This document shows positions 23,421 to 35,686 of a stretch of 64,000 nucleotides of DNA, piece by piece; position 1 is the stretch's first letter; every line of letters begins with the position of its first letter. A program made the position numbers and the translations under genes. The DNA is taken from assembly GCA_963855995.1 (NCBI GenBank), contig OY979717.1, forward strand, positions 22,543,906 through 22,607,905, given 5' to 3'. The stretch is from Muricea muricata (lineage: Eukaryota > Cnidaria > Anthozoa > Malacalcyonacea > Plexauridae). Under the pieces are notes generated by a model, which was given only the letters and a program-made list of their open reading frames with translations, did no database searches and was not told the origin of the DNA.

Positions 23421-24754
23421 GTGGTAAATTAAGCGTAACAGAATGAGGGGGGGGGGGAGGTTGTGGCGCAAGGTGGTGGTACATAGGGTTAAAACTGATA
23501 CTAATACTTTCATCACTATAATTTATTCCTCAATGTTTGGAAGTAGTAAGATTAGTAAGTGATTAGTAATTAGTAGTATCGGTATACACACTGTCATGTA
23601 ACAATATATAATCCGCCTACTCATTTGTTCACTAAAATCAGGTGATATCGAAAAAGAAAATTCTATTTTACTGAGCGCGCAATTCACGCTCAGCCATTTA
23701 AATTCGAAAAAGATTTAATTTTGCACGAAAATTATTTTTCTGCAAAAATTTTATTGGAGCAATAAGAAAGTATGTTCATTCGGAAAAAATCCCACCAACT
23801 CGACTATCGCCTCAAGAAATAGAAATGCATAACATGTTTTTACCACGTATTTTTTTTTCTATTATTGCGCTTCCAAACATTCTTTACTCGTACAATGTTT
23901 GGATCAACTAGTGACTAAATGATTAAACAATAATATTTTGGAATATATTTTTGACAGTATAAACTTTGCTTCATCGATTGCACAGTCGGTTTACAATCGC
24001 TATCAAATGCTTTTGCCTACCTGCTTTTGATGGCAACTCCACAGCTAGAGTTGTATCTAAAATAACAAGACATTACTGTGACATAGCCATTGGAAGTGTA
24101 ACGCACAAAGCCGTGTTAAGTTACACGAAGTGAAAAAAACAAGGCGGGAAAGAGCTTGAGTCACTTGCAGGTTTTATAACCGAAACATAATTGCATGGAA
24201 ATCTTAAATTATTATGGAAACACAGGGAAACAAAAACGCCCAATTTTAAACAAGAATGTGCGGTGTTGATGTTGTGGTCGCAATTTTGGTGTGAAAAGCT
24301 TGAAGGGCAACGTCTAAAAATTGTGGAAAGGCCGGGCTGCCTTTGCCCTGGCATCAATTTAAGTAACTATTTAACTACTGGTAATATTCAAGCGCAAAAA
24401 TACCACAAAAACTTTAAATTGGCCCTCCCATCAAAACAATGTTGAGTGACTCCTCTTTGAAAGTTTTCCTCATTGGATCTGGAAAGTGGGGAGCTAAAAG
24501 ATTGTCCAAGATTGTAGCATGTGGACAACGTCAAATCTTGACAGTCAAATTGCACTTAGACTGCTGACATCTTGACACAGACTGTTGGTCAACAAGCTGT
24601 CGCAAGCATTGTGGATGCATCATGATATTATGAGCTTATTTTCAGAAGTTATATTCAAGATGTCAACCAGCTTGCAGCACCTTGCTCGCTTTCGGCGCTG
24701 TGTATGTGACCAACAATTAAACTGTGAGGGCCAATTGTCTATTATTAATATTAC
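23421..24754. other. Gene 1 intron segment, nothing recognised
   Basis: Non-coding sequence with a G-rich tract at 23444..23460; no exon or transposon protein identified. Confidence 0.45.
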
Positions 24755-25255
24755 CTGTAATGTTTGCATCTCTGTTGTAATACCAGCATTCGGGAGAGTC
24801 GCCAGCATTTCTATACGGCTGAAGTTCGCAATGAGCCCGTTTGTTTCTCTCTATGTCATGCGGGAAGCGAGCCTGTATATACTTTTCGAAAAGCTTCCAT
24901 AATGGGCCGCAGCTGCCAGTAAGCTCTAGACACGATTCTCGACAAGCCTTCGTACCTCGGAATACGTTTTTGGTGCTATCACAGCTCGGAAAATATATAC
25001 GACATAGTAATATTATTACGTTCTTCATGCACTTTTTAATGAAAGAGATGTCCGTTTTAGTATATTCGCTTACTTTAGATGGGCCTAAATTTAAGTATGA
25101 TTTGAAATTCAAGTATGCACGATCATTATAATCTGTTTGTTCAGAGGGCGTCGCATACACGTAACTGGGCAGTGTAACTCCATGATTTTGACAAAAAGGA
25201 CGGGAGAAGTTTACCAGAGGATAACACGAACTTGAGTTAAGAAATGGCTCAGCTT
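24755..25255 (-). CDS. Gene 1 exon 2: frizzled-type cysteine-rich domain
   Basis: A 501-base exon, donor ACAG|GTAATA. It encodes exactly ten cysteines with CRD spacing: SSSCYPLVNFSRPFC, ISFIKKC, ILLCRIYFPSC, TKACRESCLELTGSCGPLW, AHCEL and PECWY. The pattern C-R-I-Y-F-P-S-C ... C-R-E-S-C matches frizzled/ROR/MuSK CRDs, which bind Wnt lipid or ligands. NSS, NFS and NIT are glycosylation sequons. The acceptor GTCCCGGCAG at 25256-25257 is the only one that joins the signal-peptide exon in phase; a stronger-looking TATAG acceptor at 25273-25274 would add residues including one further cysteine but is out of phase with 35687..35744. Confidence 0.9.
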
Positions 25256-25470
25256 CTGCCGGGACGCACGTTCTATACAATTTAAAATTTAAACAACTTA
25301 AGTGAAATACATTTGTAGTGTAATGCATGTTTTATTAGTTTGTACGTCGAATTATAGTGGTTTGCAGCTACGGTGGCCAACAAGGGCCATCGCTTAAAAA
25401 AAAGTAAAATAAAAAAATAAAATTCCAACAAAAGTTAATATACTCATAACGTAGGTTAATATAAGATATC

Positions 25471-25994
25471 GCAAGTAAAAAAAGCTGCAACGCAAGTAAT
25501 AAACGCTACAACGCAAGTAATAAGAGTTACAACGCAAGTAATAAAAGTGACAACGCAAGCAATAAAAACTACAACGCAAGTAATAAAAGCCACAACGCAA
25601 GTAATAAAAGCTGCAACGCAGATAATAAAAGCTACAACGCAAGTAATAAAAGCTACAACGCAGGTAATAAAAGCTACAACGCAAGTAATAAAAACTACAA
25701 CGCAAGTAATAAAAGCGGCAGCGCAAGTACTAAGAGCTACAACGCAAGTAATAAAAGCGGCAGCGCAAGTAACAAAAGCTGCAACGCAAGTAACAAAAGC
25801 TGCAACGCAAGTAACAAAAGCGACAACGCAAGTAATAAATGCCACAACACAAGTAATAAAAGCTACAACGCAAGTAGCAAATGCTACAATACAATTGGAA
25901 TAAAAGCTACAACACAAGTAATAAATGTTAAAATACAATTAGGAATAAAAGCTACAACACAAGTAATAAAATCTACAGCGCAAGTAATAAAAAT
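25471..25994 (+). repeat. 21-bp minisatellite array, left arm
   Basis: About 25 tandem copies of a 21-base unit with core GCAAGTAATAAAAGCTACAA. Because 21 is a multiple of three and the unit has no stop in several frames, long pseudo-open frames occur on both strands; these are not taken as genes. Confidence 0.95.
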
Positions 25995-26672
25995 AAACGT
26001 CATTGCATTGATGCTTGGCATGTATGCGAGTGTGACTATGTTAATGTTTACATCTGACTACATCTGAAAGCATGGCCGCGGATTTTTGTCCGTCCAGTTG
26101 CATTGTTGGCTTCAGCTACCTTGGGCGGATGGCATTTTTTTGCTGCATCCGGAGAGATTAATGAGGGGAGGAGGGTCAACATGTCCCGCCTCCCGTACAT
26201 CCTTTTGTGCCTTTCGTACCTTTCGTGAATTGTCTCCCGCCCTTTTCCTACTAACTTGGCTATGTTGCTATATTAAGCTGTCCTATCTTGTTTCTCATCA
26301 CGGATGTAACTCGAACGCCATTTATAGACATTAAAAAGGTCTAATTAAGATTGACTGACGATAAAGTTTAATTCAAGATAAAATAGTGAATAATCAATAT
26401 TATTAGGCTCTGATTTGTGATAGTTTGCTTAAAAAGGGACTAAAAGTCATTAAAAGATTAACGTTCCTCATTCTTTTTTCCGTCTCCAGCCCTCTCATGA
26501 CTCTCGAATTCCGCTCCGTCTCCCTCCGCTTCCCGCCCTAACTCTTCCGGGTTCCCGCCACCCTGTCCCCCTCCACATTAATTGCAAAGAAAGAAAGAAA
26601 TTTTCTACAGACCTCCTTTAACTAGTCGTTCATCAGTCGCGAGTTTACAAAGTAATGCAAATTGCGAAGTGG

Positions 26673-26860
26673 GTTGTAGCATTTTTTATTTGCGTTGTAG
26701 CTTTTTTATTTGCGTTGTAGCTTTTTTACTCGCGTTGTAGCTGTTTTTTATTTGTGTTGTAGCTTTTAATACTTGCGTTGTAGCTTTTATTACTTGCGTT
26801 GTAGCTTTTATTACTTGCTTTGTGGCTTTTGTTGCTTGCGTTTAAGCTTATTACTTGCGA
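26673..26860 (-). repeat. 21-bp minisatellite array, inverted right arm
   Basis: Eight or nine degenerate copies of the complement of the left-arm unit (core TTGTAGCTTTTATTACTTGC). Shorter and more diverged than the left arm, suggesting unequal expansion of the left array. Confidence 0.9.
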
Positions 26861-28843
26861 TATCTTATATTAACTTGCGTTGTGAGTATACACTGCGACT
26901 CACGATATTACTTGTATGAGATATTTATGCCGTACGTATTCAAAATGAGCATTGCTATTCATTAAAACTTACGAACATCAAAACAAAGTTGTGAGAAGAT
27001 CTTTACGATGTTGATATTTGATATTAGTCACATGACTGAAAAAATATGGCGCTGTTCCATATTTCAGGCGGACCACGCTATTAGTTTTAAAAATATGATA
27101 ACACGATAAGACGTCGTTTTTAACTTAATTGGAGGTGGGAACGACATTCTGTAACCAAAAACAGCATAGGTAACAACAAGAGAATGTTTTAGCTAGAAAA
27201 TAAACGAACTTGGTGTCATAGTTGAAGGATTTTTCAAAGATTACGTGGAACGGTGGAAAAGAGGGATTCTGGATTTCTAAAATGGATAAGAGTGGGAGAT
27301 ATTAGGCGTTTGAAGGAGAACTGTTCGTAAATTATCATGATCAATGTCTATCAACATTTTGAGAAAGTTTGCTTTGCCATATATCTTCAAAACTAGCAAT
27401 GATGGATTCGTGGTAAGCAATAAAAATTCTAAAAGTACCTCCACTGGTGTCGTGGAATAAACGTTTGGCACTGGATTGAGGCAAAAAAAAATGCTTGAGA
27501 GCACAACAGAAGTTTGTCCTTTTGACGGGCAGACGAAATCAGCATGATAAAGCTTGGAAAATGTATGCATGGGTTAGATTATTGATATTCAATGATGGTA
27601 TGTGACCAGCGAGGCTAAGGAGTCAACAAAAAAGTGGCAAAGTAAACGAGTTCTGCGGGTAACAGCGGAAATAGGGATCAGAGGTCTCTTTTGCACATTT
27701 AGGCACATATGAAGACATGTTGGTTGCTAATAATACAGATCTAAATGATCGTTCTACCACTTCTTTGGCAGGTACCTAAAACCTTTCATCAGAAGTTCCT
27801 TTTCCAGCATTAGGGAATTATCATGTTGATCTCGACTTGTCTGTCTTGTCTTTCTCGACTTGTTGTGCTCTCAAGCATTTTTTTTCCTCAATCCAGCTCC
27901 AAACGTTTATTCCACGACACCAGTGGAGGTACTTTTAGAATTAGTATTGCTTACCAGAAATCCATCATTGCTAGTTTTGAAGATATATGGCAAAGCAAAC
28001 TTTCTCAAAATGTTGATAGACGTTGATCATGATAATTTACGAACAGTTCTCCTTCAAACGCCTAATACCTTCAATTCTCATCCATTTTAGAAGTCCAGAA
28101 TCCCTCTTTTCCACCGTTCCACGTAATCTTTGAAAAATCCTTCAACTATGACACCAAGTTCGTTCTTTTTCTAGCTAAAACATTCTCTTGTTGTTACCTA
28201 TGCTGTTTTTGGTTAAAGAATGTCGTTTCCACTTCCAATTAAGTTAAAAACGACGTCCTGTCGTGTTATCATATTTTTAAAACTAATAGCGTGGTCCACC
28301 CCAAATATGGAACAACGCCATATTTTTTCAGTCATGTGACTAACATCAAATATTAACATCGTAAAGATCTTCTCACAACTTTGTTTTGATGTTCGTAAGT
28401 TTTAATGAATAGCAATGCTCATTTTGAATACGTACGGCATAAATATCTCATAAAAGTAATATCGTGAGTCGCACTGTATTATATTAACTTGGAATTTTTT
28501 TTGTTTTACTTTCTTTGACGACCCTGTGAGCCACCTTAGGTTTGTACTGTAATTGCAGCAACGTTAGAAATATGTTCAACTTTGTGTAAAATTCGTATGG
28601 CAAAGATTATTATCGCTAATCTTTTCAAAAGTAAATCGTTTGAGTTATGTACAAACGACTTTACTGATAAATGATCGCTGATCTCGCCGACTTTCACAGT
28701 CATACATGAAAACAAACTTTACGGTCAACTCGACAGCTAAAAAATGTTTTGAAGTGTTGAGTATACCGGGTGTCTCAAAAATTACTCATCAGTTTGATTC
28801 ATAATAATGTCTACACAAGTGGAGCTATTCAAATAAGATTGGA

Positions 28844-29101
28844 TGGTCATGGCTAAAGGGGATGAACGAGAGGTAGGTTTTCAAGATGGCGGATGTTTTT
28901 TAGAATTTTTAAAACGAGAACAAATCAACAACCAGACGTTTATAGCATTCCTAAATTGGGATTAGGTTCAGGGTAAGGTTAGGGTGAGCATTGGGAATGA
29001 TATAAATGTTAGGTTGTTAATTCGTTCTCGTTTTAAGAATCTTGAAAAACAGCCGCTATTTTGAAAACCTACCTCTCGTCTATCACCTTTAGCCATGACC
29101 A
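28844..29101. mobile_element. hAT-type hairpin MITE
   Basis: 258 bp with inverted ends starting TGGTCATGGCTAAAGG and ending with the complement; the arms continue through GAGAGGTAGGTTTTCAA. An 8-bp duplication AGATTGGA flanks it (28836..28843 and 29102..29109). No coding capacity. Confidence 0.85.
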
Positions 29102-29477
29102 AGATTGGATAGTAGTAGAAGGACTAACTTAGATTTTGACACATTAAAGTAGTCCCCCGTTTAGCATTCACCGCAACGGGTAATACGGAGAACACCGGGT
29201 GATACAACCCACGCTAGACGATCGTCTAAGCAGGCTGAAAGAATGTAGCATATTAGTACAACCTTGTAAGACAGGAGGGCCATTTACCATAGCTTTGTTG
29301 AAGCAATCTAGTTTGGGTGATCAAGAAAAAATTGCATGTCATTCTTGCATTTAGATACAGAAGCTCGGAAGGTATATGTAGCCATAAGTCATTCCTAACG
29401 TTGCGTTTAGTGACTCGTACTCTTAAAAGTATTTAGTTAGACCAAAATACTACCATTCGTGAGACAGACAGGGTGTA

Positions 29478-29690
29478 TGAAGTTTGATAAATGTAAATGT
29501 TTAATATTGTCAAAATATTCAAGAAAGTGATACTTTAAGGTGCACAGTTAATGAGGAACATTATCATGTGAACCATCACTTTAACTGCGACTCAATGTGT
29601 TTGGTGTATCTTTTGACAAGTAAAGTATGTACAAAGAAGCAATATGTTGGTCAGACAACGCGAATAAATTCCTGTTTAGATAGAATAAGT
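29478..29690 (+). pseudogene. Penelope-like element GIY-YIG fragment
   Basis: Frames with stops read a CxxC-like KCKCLIL region and then NHHFNCDSMCLVYLLTSKVC and KKQYVGQTT. F-NCDS-x3-VYL ... C-x-KQYVG-x-T is the start of the GIY-YIG endonuclease domain of Penelope-like retroelements. Only this fragment survives. Confidence 0.65.
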
Positions 29691-29991
29691 ATAAAACCTG
29701 TCAAAGAAGCGTTGTCTAATAGGAGTCATGCGCAAAGGTATACTCATAATGGTTGATTGCTGAATGTGATATATAGTGGCGTCATTGCACGGCAAACGTG
29801 AGTACATCAGACGAAAATATTTTTTTAGTGTGAAGATATAACAAAATTTATAAAGAATAGAATAAAACCACAGCAAATTTAAAAGAAAAAACTTGCAACC
29901 AATGTGGATGGTATTGCATATATTGTCATTTATATAACTCAACATAGTTGTGTTTCTTTTTGGAGAAATTCTGCAAAGCAGCGCCAGCAGC

Positions 29992-30790
29992 GCAGTACAC
30001 GCATAAAAACGCGCAGCTTGTTCACGGTTGTTAACAACATTGAACAATGTTGTTCGGAACAATATTGTTCAATTCTTTGCTGCCCACAGTGAACAATGCT
30101 GTTAACAATATTGTTCAGGCCCGATGGAACAACGTTGTTCGAGCCTGACAATTTAACAGGCATAAACAATATTGCTCCGTCAGCGAAAATCAGGCATGAT
30201 AACAATGTTGTTTTATACTGTCAACAAGAATGACGAGCGTTGATCCAACAATTAACATGCAGCTGTTTCATGTTGTTCCTTCGTGGCAAACAATATTGTT
30301 CCATGCAGAGAGGTTTTTCCCCGGGGATAAATCGTTCGTGACACTTCGTGTTTCGCACTTTTCGCAACCTTCGACGTCTTCTTGAGAGACGTCTTCAAAA
30401 ATAGCTCGAGTTCACTTGTTATCCTTTAAATATATACCACCAACTTGACACGTGATCAGCATGTGTTTAAACGAGCTCAAACATATTGTTCGTCCCTGTT
30501 TTAACAGTCCAAAGCAACTTGTTAGTTTATCAACATTGTCATTGTCCCTGGTTGACAGATCAATATTGTTCACGCATGTTGGATTAACAATATTGAACAG
30601 TAATGTTCGAACAGCGATGAACATGGATGTTCCATTATTCAAAATTCCACCTGTTTCAACAACATTGAGTAGCTATTGTTGCTTCGTCAACAAGGAACAA
30701 TGTTGTTGAAACAACATTGAACAACATTGATGATTCAACAATGTTGTTCAATCTTGATAACCAACTTGGTGCGTTTTTGGCCGTGTAGGC
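29992..30790. mobile_element. Element packed with AACAATGTTGTT-type palindromes
   Basis: Ends share an inverted pattern (left GTACACGCATAAAAACGCGC, right complement TACACGGCCAAAAACGCACC). Within about 800 bp there are many 12-bp palindromes AACAATGTTGTT, AACAATATTGTT and AACAACGTTGTT-like variants, clustered at 30020-30330 and 30540-30755. No coding region. Probably a non-autonomous DNA transposon with repeated transposase or protein binding sites (inference). Confidence 0.6.
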
Positions 30791-31340
30791 CACATGGCTA
30801 AGTAATCAAGGGAAAACGTGCCAAATAGATGAGAATTTACCAAGCTTATCATCCGCGTGGTACAACATGTAACTCACTAACAGTCTAACACGTTCTCGTT
30901 GTTATTGCAAGAAATGAAGAGTGCAAACACCGGCATTTCGGCGCTCGCCATTTTGACGGGGAAGTTGAGGACAACTCACTGTCAACCGAAGAGGAAGATC
31001 AAGTTTAAAAAGAACAGCAAGAAACCGTTCACAAATCCTTAGACACATGGGTAAATAAACCAGTCGAGAACCAGACCAAAACTAATCCAAACACGGACGT
31101 CATGACGAACATCGCCCAAAAGTTTGCGACTAAAGAGAAGAAGGGCGAGCAAGTTGTAATATAATAATTGCATGCTACTTATAGTGCGCCGTTCAGATGG
31201 ATATTCTGTTTAGGTAAGCATATTAGAGAAACATTAGAAAAACAATAACAGATAAATATAGGATAAATAGTTTGGGTGAGATAAAACGAGACTTGTAAGA
31301 GTTAATACGAAATATACAATCTAAAACGATAGAACATTTT
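30791..31340. other. Intronic sequence between transposons, nothing recognised
   Basis: No exon or structured repeat identified. A stretch at about 30900-31150 is less AT-rich than its surroundings and may be degraded coding sequence of a transposon, but I could not place it. Confidence 0.35.
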
Positions 31341-31356
31341 ATTGGCGACGAGGATA

Positions 31357-33600
31357 TGGCAGATGAACGGGCGGCGCAAGATCATAATATTAACGTGCAT
31401 ACACAGTCAGTTTCGATTCAGCCTGTGGCTGAGTTTAATCCAGGCAGCGAAGTGAGCGCAAGTTTAGCGAAAAGATGGAATACGTGGATTGCGAATTTCG
31501 AGATGAGTATTATAAGATAAGAAACAAAAACGTGCATTAGTACTCTTGTATCAAGCAGGCTCCCGAGTGCGAGAAATTTTTCGACAATTAGCTGACACGG
31601 GGACAAACGAGGACTAGCTTAAAGCCAAGCTGAAAGAACCAAAAAAGAACCGAAGATGTGAAGTTTTCAAATTCCACGAAGTGGAGCAAGAACGGATTGA
31701 AACCCTCAACTAATTCCACACGCAAAAATAATCTTATATCATGGTTTTCCAGGCTGGAATGCGTATGTCGAAAGTTTAACAATTACATTACGAGCTGGAA
31801 CTTCCTCGCGAACTCGGAAATCCGTGATCCTACTTACAGTCTTAAAGATGTATTGGTGGATGGTCGACGTGCGAGCAAAGGTTATTCCAAGCTCGAGAAA
31901 TGGAATTGATAGAAACAATTAAAGCCCGACCGTGTACAAGAAATAAATAAAGAAATAAAACGTGGACAACAATGCCATTATTGAGGTGGACAATACCCTC
32001 ATGACAAACACCCTGTCCAGCGAAAGGAAAGGATTGTCGGAAATGCGAAAAATTAGATCACTACGCTAAAGTATGAGGTGGAAAACACAGCGAAACAAAC
32101 CAAAGACACGCGTCCCAGGAGGAACCCAAACATCCAGAAGGAACTCAAACACAAGCGACGGCCTCTACACCCTTTAATTAAAACAGCAGGATAGTGATTC
32201 AGATACGAATTTAAAGGACTATTTTATTTATACACCTTGAAAAACAAGAAAACCACAAGCGTTCTAGTGATTGTTTGTAAGCGTTCATTCCAGGCTACCA
32301 TAGATACTGGCATGGTGCGACAAATATCGGAGTCAACTTAAAGAAGACTAAAAACAATTAAAGCCTTCGCTTACAATGCAAAAAGAGCCAGTAAAACTTC
32401 ACGGAAAATTCGAAGCAACGATTGAGACAAAAACGCGTAGGCGTGGTAACATTTTACATGGCCCAAACATTGGATAGTGGTAAAGCGATGATTGATATCA
32501 GCGACAATAGCTCAAGATCAGGGTCCAAAGGTACGAACATCGACAAAATCCTTTCAAAACATCAGCGCGTTTTCAGTAGTCACGGAAAAATAAAAGGCGA
32601 ACAAATAGAAAGATGGCAATATAAGAATCTGCGTAGAGACGAGGCAAGAAAATAATACAATTAAGCGAGTTAGACACCCCATTTCCACCGTCGAGGACAT
32701 AAATTTAGAATAAAATGGGACAAGATGCTTCTCCAAGTAGTGGAATTAGTATATACCCGACATTGTCTATTACAAATCCTGCATTCTGGTTGGCTACTCA
32801 ACCGTTGTCTATTCGTGATGGTGAACGTTTGGGAAAAATGAAAACAAAACTGAAAAAATATGGCAGTAAACTCTCGTTTCGCCGAGGTTTCCGAGGAATT
32901 TTTAGAGATATTGATTGAGTGTATACTAAAACAATTAGATAACTCGCCCTCGTTGTCTATGAGCGAATAGTCAACTCAGGCATCGCCTTCGTTGAATTTC
33001 ACTCATAGACAACTCGGACTCGTTGTCTAATTGTTCATTAGATGACGCCAGGAGATATATCACAATTTCAGCGCGCACATGGGATACAATAGCCGCCGAA
33101 GTATTCCAGTACACTTTGCAACAACAGCTACAGAGCTTAGTTGACGTCAAAAATATTGCCGACGACATCATCGTGTATGGAAAGACTCGATACGAACACG
33201 ATATAATCGTGATTTAGATAAATGCCTTCAGGGCCTTCGTGACAAAGGATTTAGTCTAAACCAAAACAAATGCAAATTTCTAACAAAAACCCTGAACTTC
33301 TTTGGGCACGTATTTACAGCCGATGGTGTAAAACCAGATCCACAGCGAGTCCAAGATCTCTGAAATGCGCCCCAACCAACAAACGTACATGAAATAAGAA
33401 GTCTGTTGGGAATGGCAAACTATAGCAGCAAATATATTCCCAACTTTGCAATGTTAACTGCGCCATTACGAAAACTGACTAAAAAGAACACGACATTTAA
33501 ATGGGAAGCCGAACATCGATAAGCGTTTCAAAAACTTACCAAGGCGCTGTCATCAGCTCACTGCATGGCGTATTTTGATACTGGAACTGGGATACCGATA
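31357..33600 (+). pseudogene. Gypsy-type LTR retrotransposon gag-pol relic
   Basis: Consecutive broken frames read a Gypsy polyprotein. Gag from ATG 31357: ADERAAQDHNINVHTQSV, FNPGSEVSASLAKRWNTWI, RALVLLYQAGSRVREIF. Two zinc knuckles at about 31968-32080 (CHY-x-GGQYPHD-x-HPVQ and CRKCEKLDHYAKV, with substitutions). Reverse transcriptase at 33105-33210: VDVKNIADDIIVYGKTRYEH holds the catalytic DD. Then the connection/RNase H start at 33215-33590: NQNKCKFLTKTLNFFGHVF, ADGVKPDPQRVQDL, RSLLGMANYSSKYIPNFA. Many stops and frameshifts, and much of protease and early RT (32650-33050) is missing or scrambled. It stops abruptly near 33600 where DIRS-like sequence begins. No LTRs recognised. Confidence 0.8.
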
Positions 33601-33639
33601 ATAAATCCTGTGTTTTTAATGATAAACATGAACACATGT

Positions 33640-34748
33640 TTAATACAAAATTGTTTCTGTGGAAGGCTTATAATTTTTATGTCTTCCTACCATATAAGCC
33701 TTGCATCCGGATGTTTGCAGAAGATTCATCAGGACCAAGCCACAGGAATATTGATTGCGCTACTGTGGCCAACACAAGCGTTGTTTCTCTGGTTCTACAG
33801 ATGTTGAACAACCAGCCCTGGATGCTACCTCCTCGAGAATACTATCACCAGATCGGCGACTAATCAGCAGTCGCACCCACTTCACAAGTAACGTCACCTA
33901 ATGGTATGTCCTGTATTAGGAAATATTCGATCGCTTCAACCTTTCTACGGAAGTTGACGATTTGACGAAGTTGACGTCAACTCCCGAGTCTTGACGCAAA
34001 AGAAGTAAGGAACGATACAGCACATACCGGCAATCGGGATTTCTCTATTCTCTCACTATTCACCAGAGATGAAGGACAATAATGATGTTATTTAATAAAG
34101 GTCTAAGTTACTCAACAGTAAACACTGCGAGATATGCACATGCATTGTTAGACGATATTATAACAGAAGGCAAATGTGCGAAATCTGGGACTCATCATGT
34201 TATAACCAGATTTATGAAAGCTGCTTCTACAACAAAAAATCCTTTTCAAAAGTAGCTATACTACAACATGTGATGGGATGTATCTAAAGTATTGAAGTAC
34301 CTGAGCAACTAATCATCTACTAAACTTGGCTGGCTTAAATATCACATATGACATGCTATTAATAATTATACAGAGAATCATGCTATTTTTCTAACTTCCA
34401 AAGAAGACTTGGTGCGAGCAAAGTCGCTCAGAAAAAAAGAAAAGCAGCTTTTTATTATCTTCCAGAAACCACACAAAGCGATTTCAAGCGACGCTATTTA
34501 ATTCACGCTGGGTGAAGATGAGATTATCCGCTGCTAGCATCGGCACTACAGAATTTACACTACATAGCACTCGGGCAACATTGACTTCAAAAGCTAATGT
34601 ACAGTCTGTCTCAATGAATATTATCATGTCTTTAGCAAGGTGGTCTAATACAACAACGTTCAAGCGGTTTTACAGCCAAGAGACCCTGGCAATGCCAATG
34701 ATACGGCAAATGCACTGTTGTCATCTGTATGAACATATTCTGGTTTGA
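33640..34748 (+). pseudogene. DIRS-like retroelement relic (RNase H end and tyrosine recombinase)
   Basis: The first part reads QKIHQDQATGILIALLWPTQ and LVLQMLNNQPWMLPP, which I recognise as the end of the DIRS reverse transcriptase/RNase H region. Next, frames at 34080-34320 read LFNKGLSYSTVNTARYAHAL and WDVSKVLKYLSN, and 34512..34748 reads FTLHSTRATLTSKAN and LARWSNTTTFKRFYSQE. The HSTRA-S/T-SKA ... WS-x-x-x-TF-x-x-FY signature is the C-terminal catalytic part of the DIRS tyrosine recombinase (H-x-x-R and the Tyr). Frames are interrupted by stops; fused head to tail with the Gypsy relic. Confidence 0.75.
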
Positions 34749-34934
34749 GTTTTATTGTTCATGTTGTTGTTATAAACATGAGATATAACATGCACATGAT
34801 CTGGCAGATATGCAATGGACAATTTGGATTACAGTTTCTCTAATGCTTGGGGTAAATACCTGTTGGTACATCTGTCTTAAAGTCTCATGGGATCTCTTGC
34901 CGAGGTCATGTGATAACATTTAAAAATTAAACGA

Positions 34935-35230
34935 AACTTACCTTAAGTTCAAGTTTGGTTGTAATTCTATCACATAACTATAGAGGCAGGGGATACATGA
35001 AGTTGCCATCCCTCCCTTTACGTGTTACCAGTTCGTTTTACGATTCTCTTTTGTTCTGCATCTTTGCATACAAAAGATGTCTACACACCTGCCATCATTA
35101 GTTTATGATGTTCTTACTGGAAGGATGTACCTATTTCGTCTTTGAAGAATGATTCCACGCAGGAGCAGTGCTTGTCATGTTATCTCCTGCCTCTATAGTC
35201 ATGTGATTAGTTAAGGTACGTTTCGTTTAC
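34935..35230. mobile_element. Inverted-repeat element
   Basis: Left TAAACGAAACTTACCTTAA and ATCACATAACTATAGAGGCA are matched by inverted copies at the right (CTGCCTCTATAGTCATGTGA and TTAAGGTACGTTTCGTTTA). About 295 bp, no coding capacity. It may be a MITE or an end of the adjacent DIRS relic; a CA/TA-rich tract follows. Confidence 0.6.
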
Positions 35231-35686
35231 ATATATAATTATATACATATACGTTTACATCTTTCGTTTACATACATTTATATATCTATATACGTAAATA
35301 CTAGCACATACACACATATTTATATCTATACATATAATAATATAATTAGTGCTTGTACCTGTTTCTGTCTTCAAGTTGGTTTTTACCTGTTCAAAATTAG
35401 GAAAATAAATCTAGTTGTGGTAGTGTTATACTGGCACGCCATACATTAAATTCTACCATGCATGTATGGAGCTCAGTTACCACATGTTATACGTACGTAA
35501 AGCATTTAACAGTTGCATTAGCCAGTGCGTCACAATTTTTTATTTTGCCTTAACTAGAGATATGGCCTAATAGTTAGGTTGACACTAAAAGCGGTAGCAT
35601 AAGCGGTAGCATTGTTAAGGTAAAATGCTACTCCAAGGCCATAATCTTTGTCTACAACATCAAACCAATAAATTAGCGGAATTTAC

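Larger units (their letters stand above)
25365..28545. mobile_element. Nested foldback element (palindrome of palindromes)
   Basis: Outer inverted ends at 25365..25431 and 28489..28545 (sharing AAGTAAAA...AAATTCCAA and a GGTGGC...AGGG segment). Inside are two stacked palindromes. The first has minisatellite arms (25471..25994 and inverted 26673..26860) and edges TTAATATAAGATATCGCAAG with inverted partner. The second has ~620-bp arms 26890..27510 and 27862..28478 around a 350-bp loop. The arms contain the same short open frame on opposite strands, a by-product of symmetry. No transposase is visible, so it is presumably non-autonomous. It lies in the first intron of gene 1, about 110 bp upstream of the CRD exon. 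Confidence 0.75.

Noticed and set aside
25394-25938. Long open frames of 110-160 codons with Tyr-Leu-Arg-Cys, Ala-Phe-Ile-Thr-Cys-Val or Thr-Gln-Val-Ile-Lys repeats
   Set aside because: They are translations of a 21-bp minisatellite in several frames and on both strands; no start context, splice sites or domain.
27277-28090. Two similar ~75-97-codon frames on opposite strands (27277..27570 minus, 27860..28090 plus)
   Set aside because: They are the same sequence in the two arms of a palindrome. Similar readings follow from the symmetry; no domain recognised and one arm differs by indels.
28700-28775. Possible 72-base phase 1-1 exon on the minus strand (VELTVKFVFMYDCESRRDQR) in gene 1 intron 1
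   Set aside because: The signal peptide and CRD exons already join in frame without it; too short to distinguish from chance.
28960-28995. Telomere-like AAGGTTAGGGTGAG text
   Set aside because: Only a single TTAGGG unit inside a hAT hairpin, not a telomeric array.
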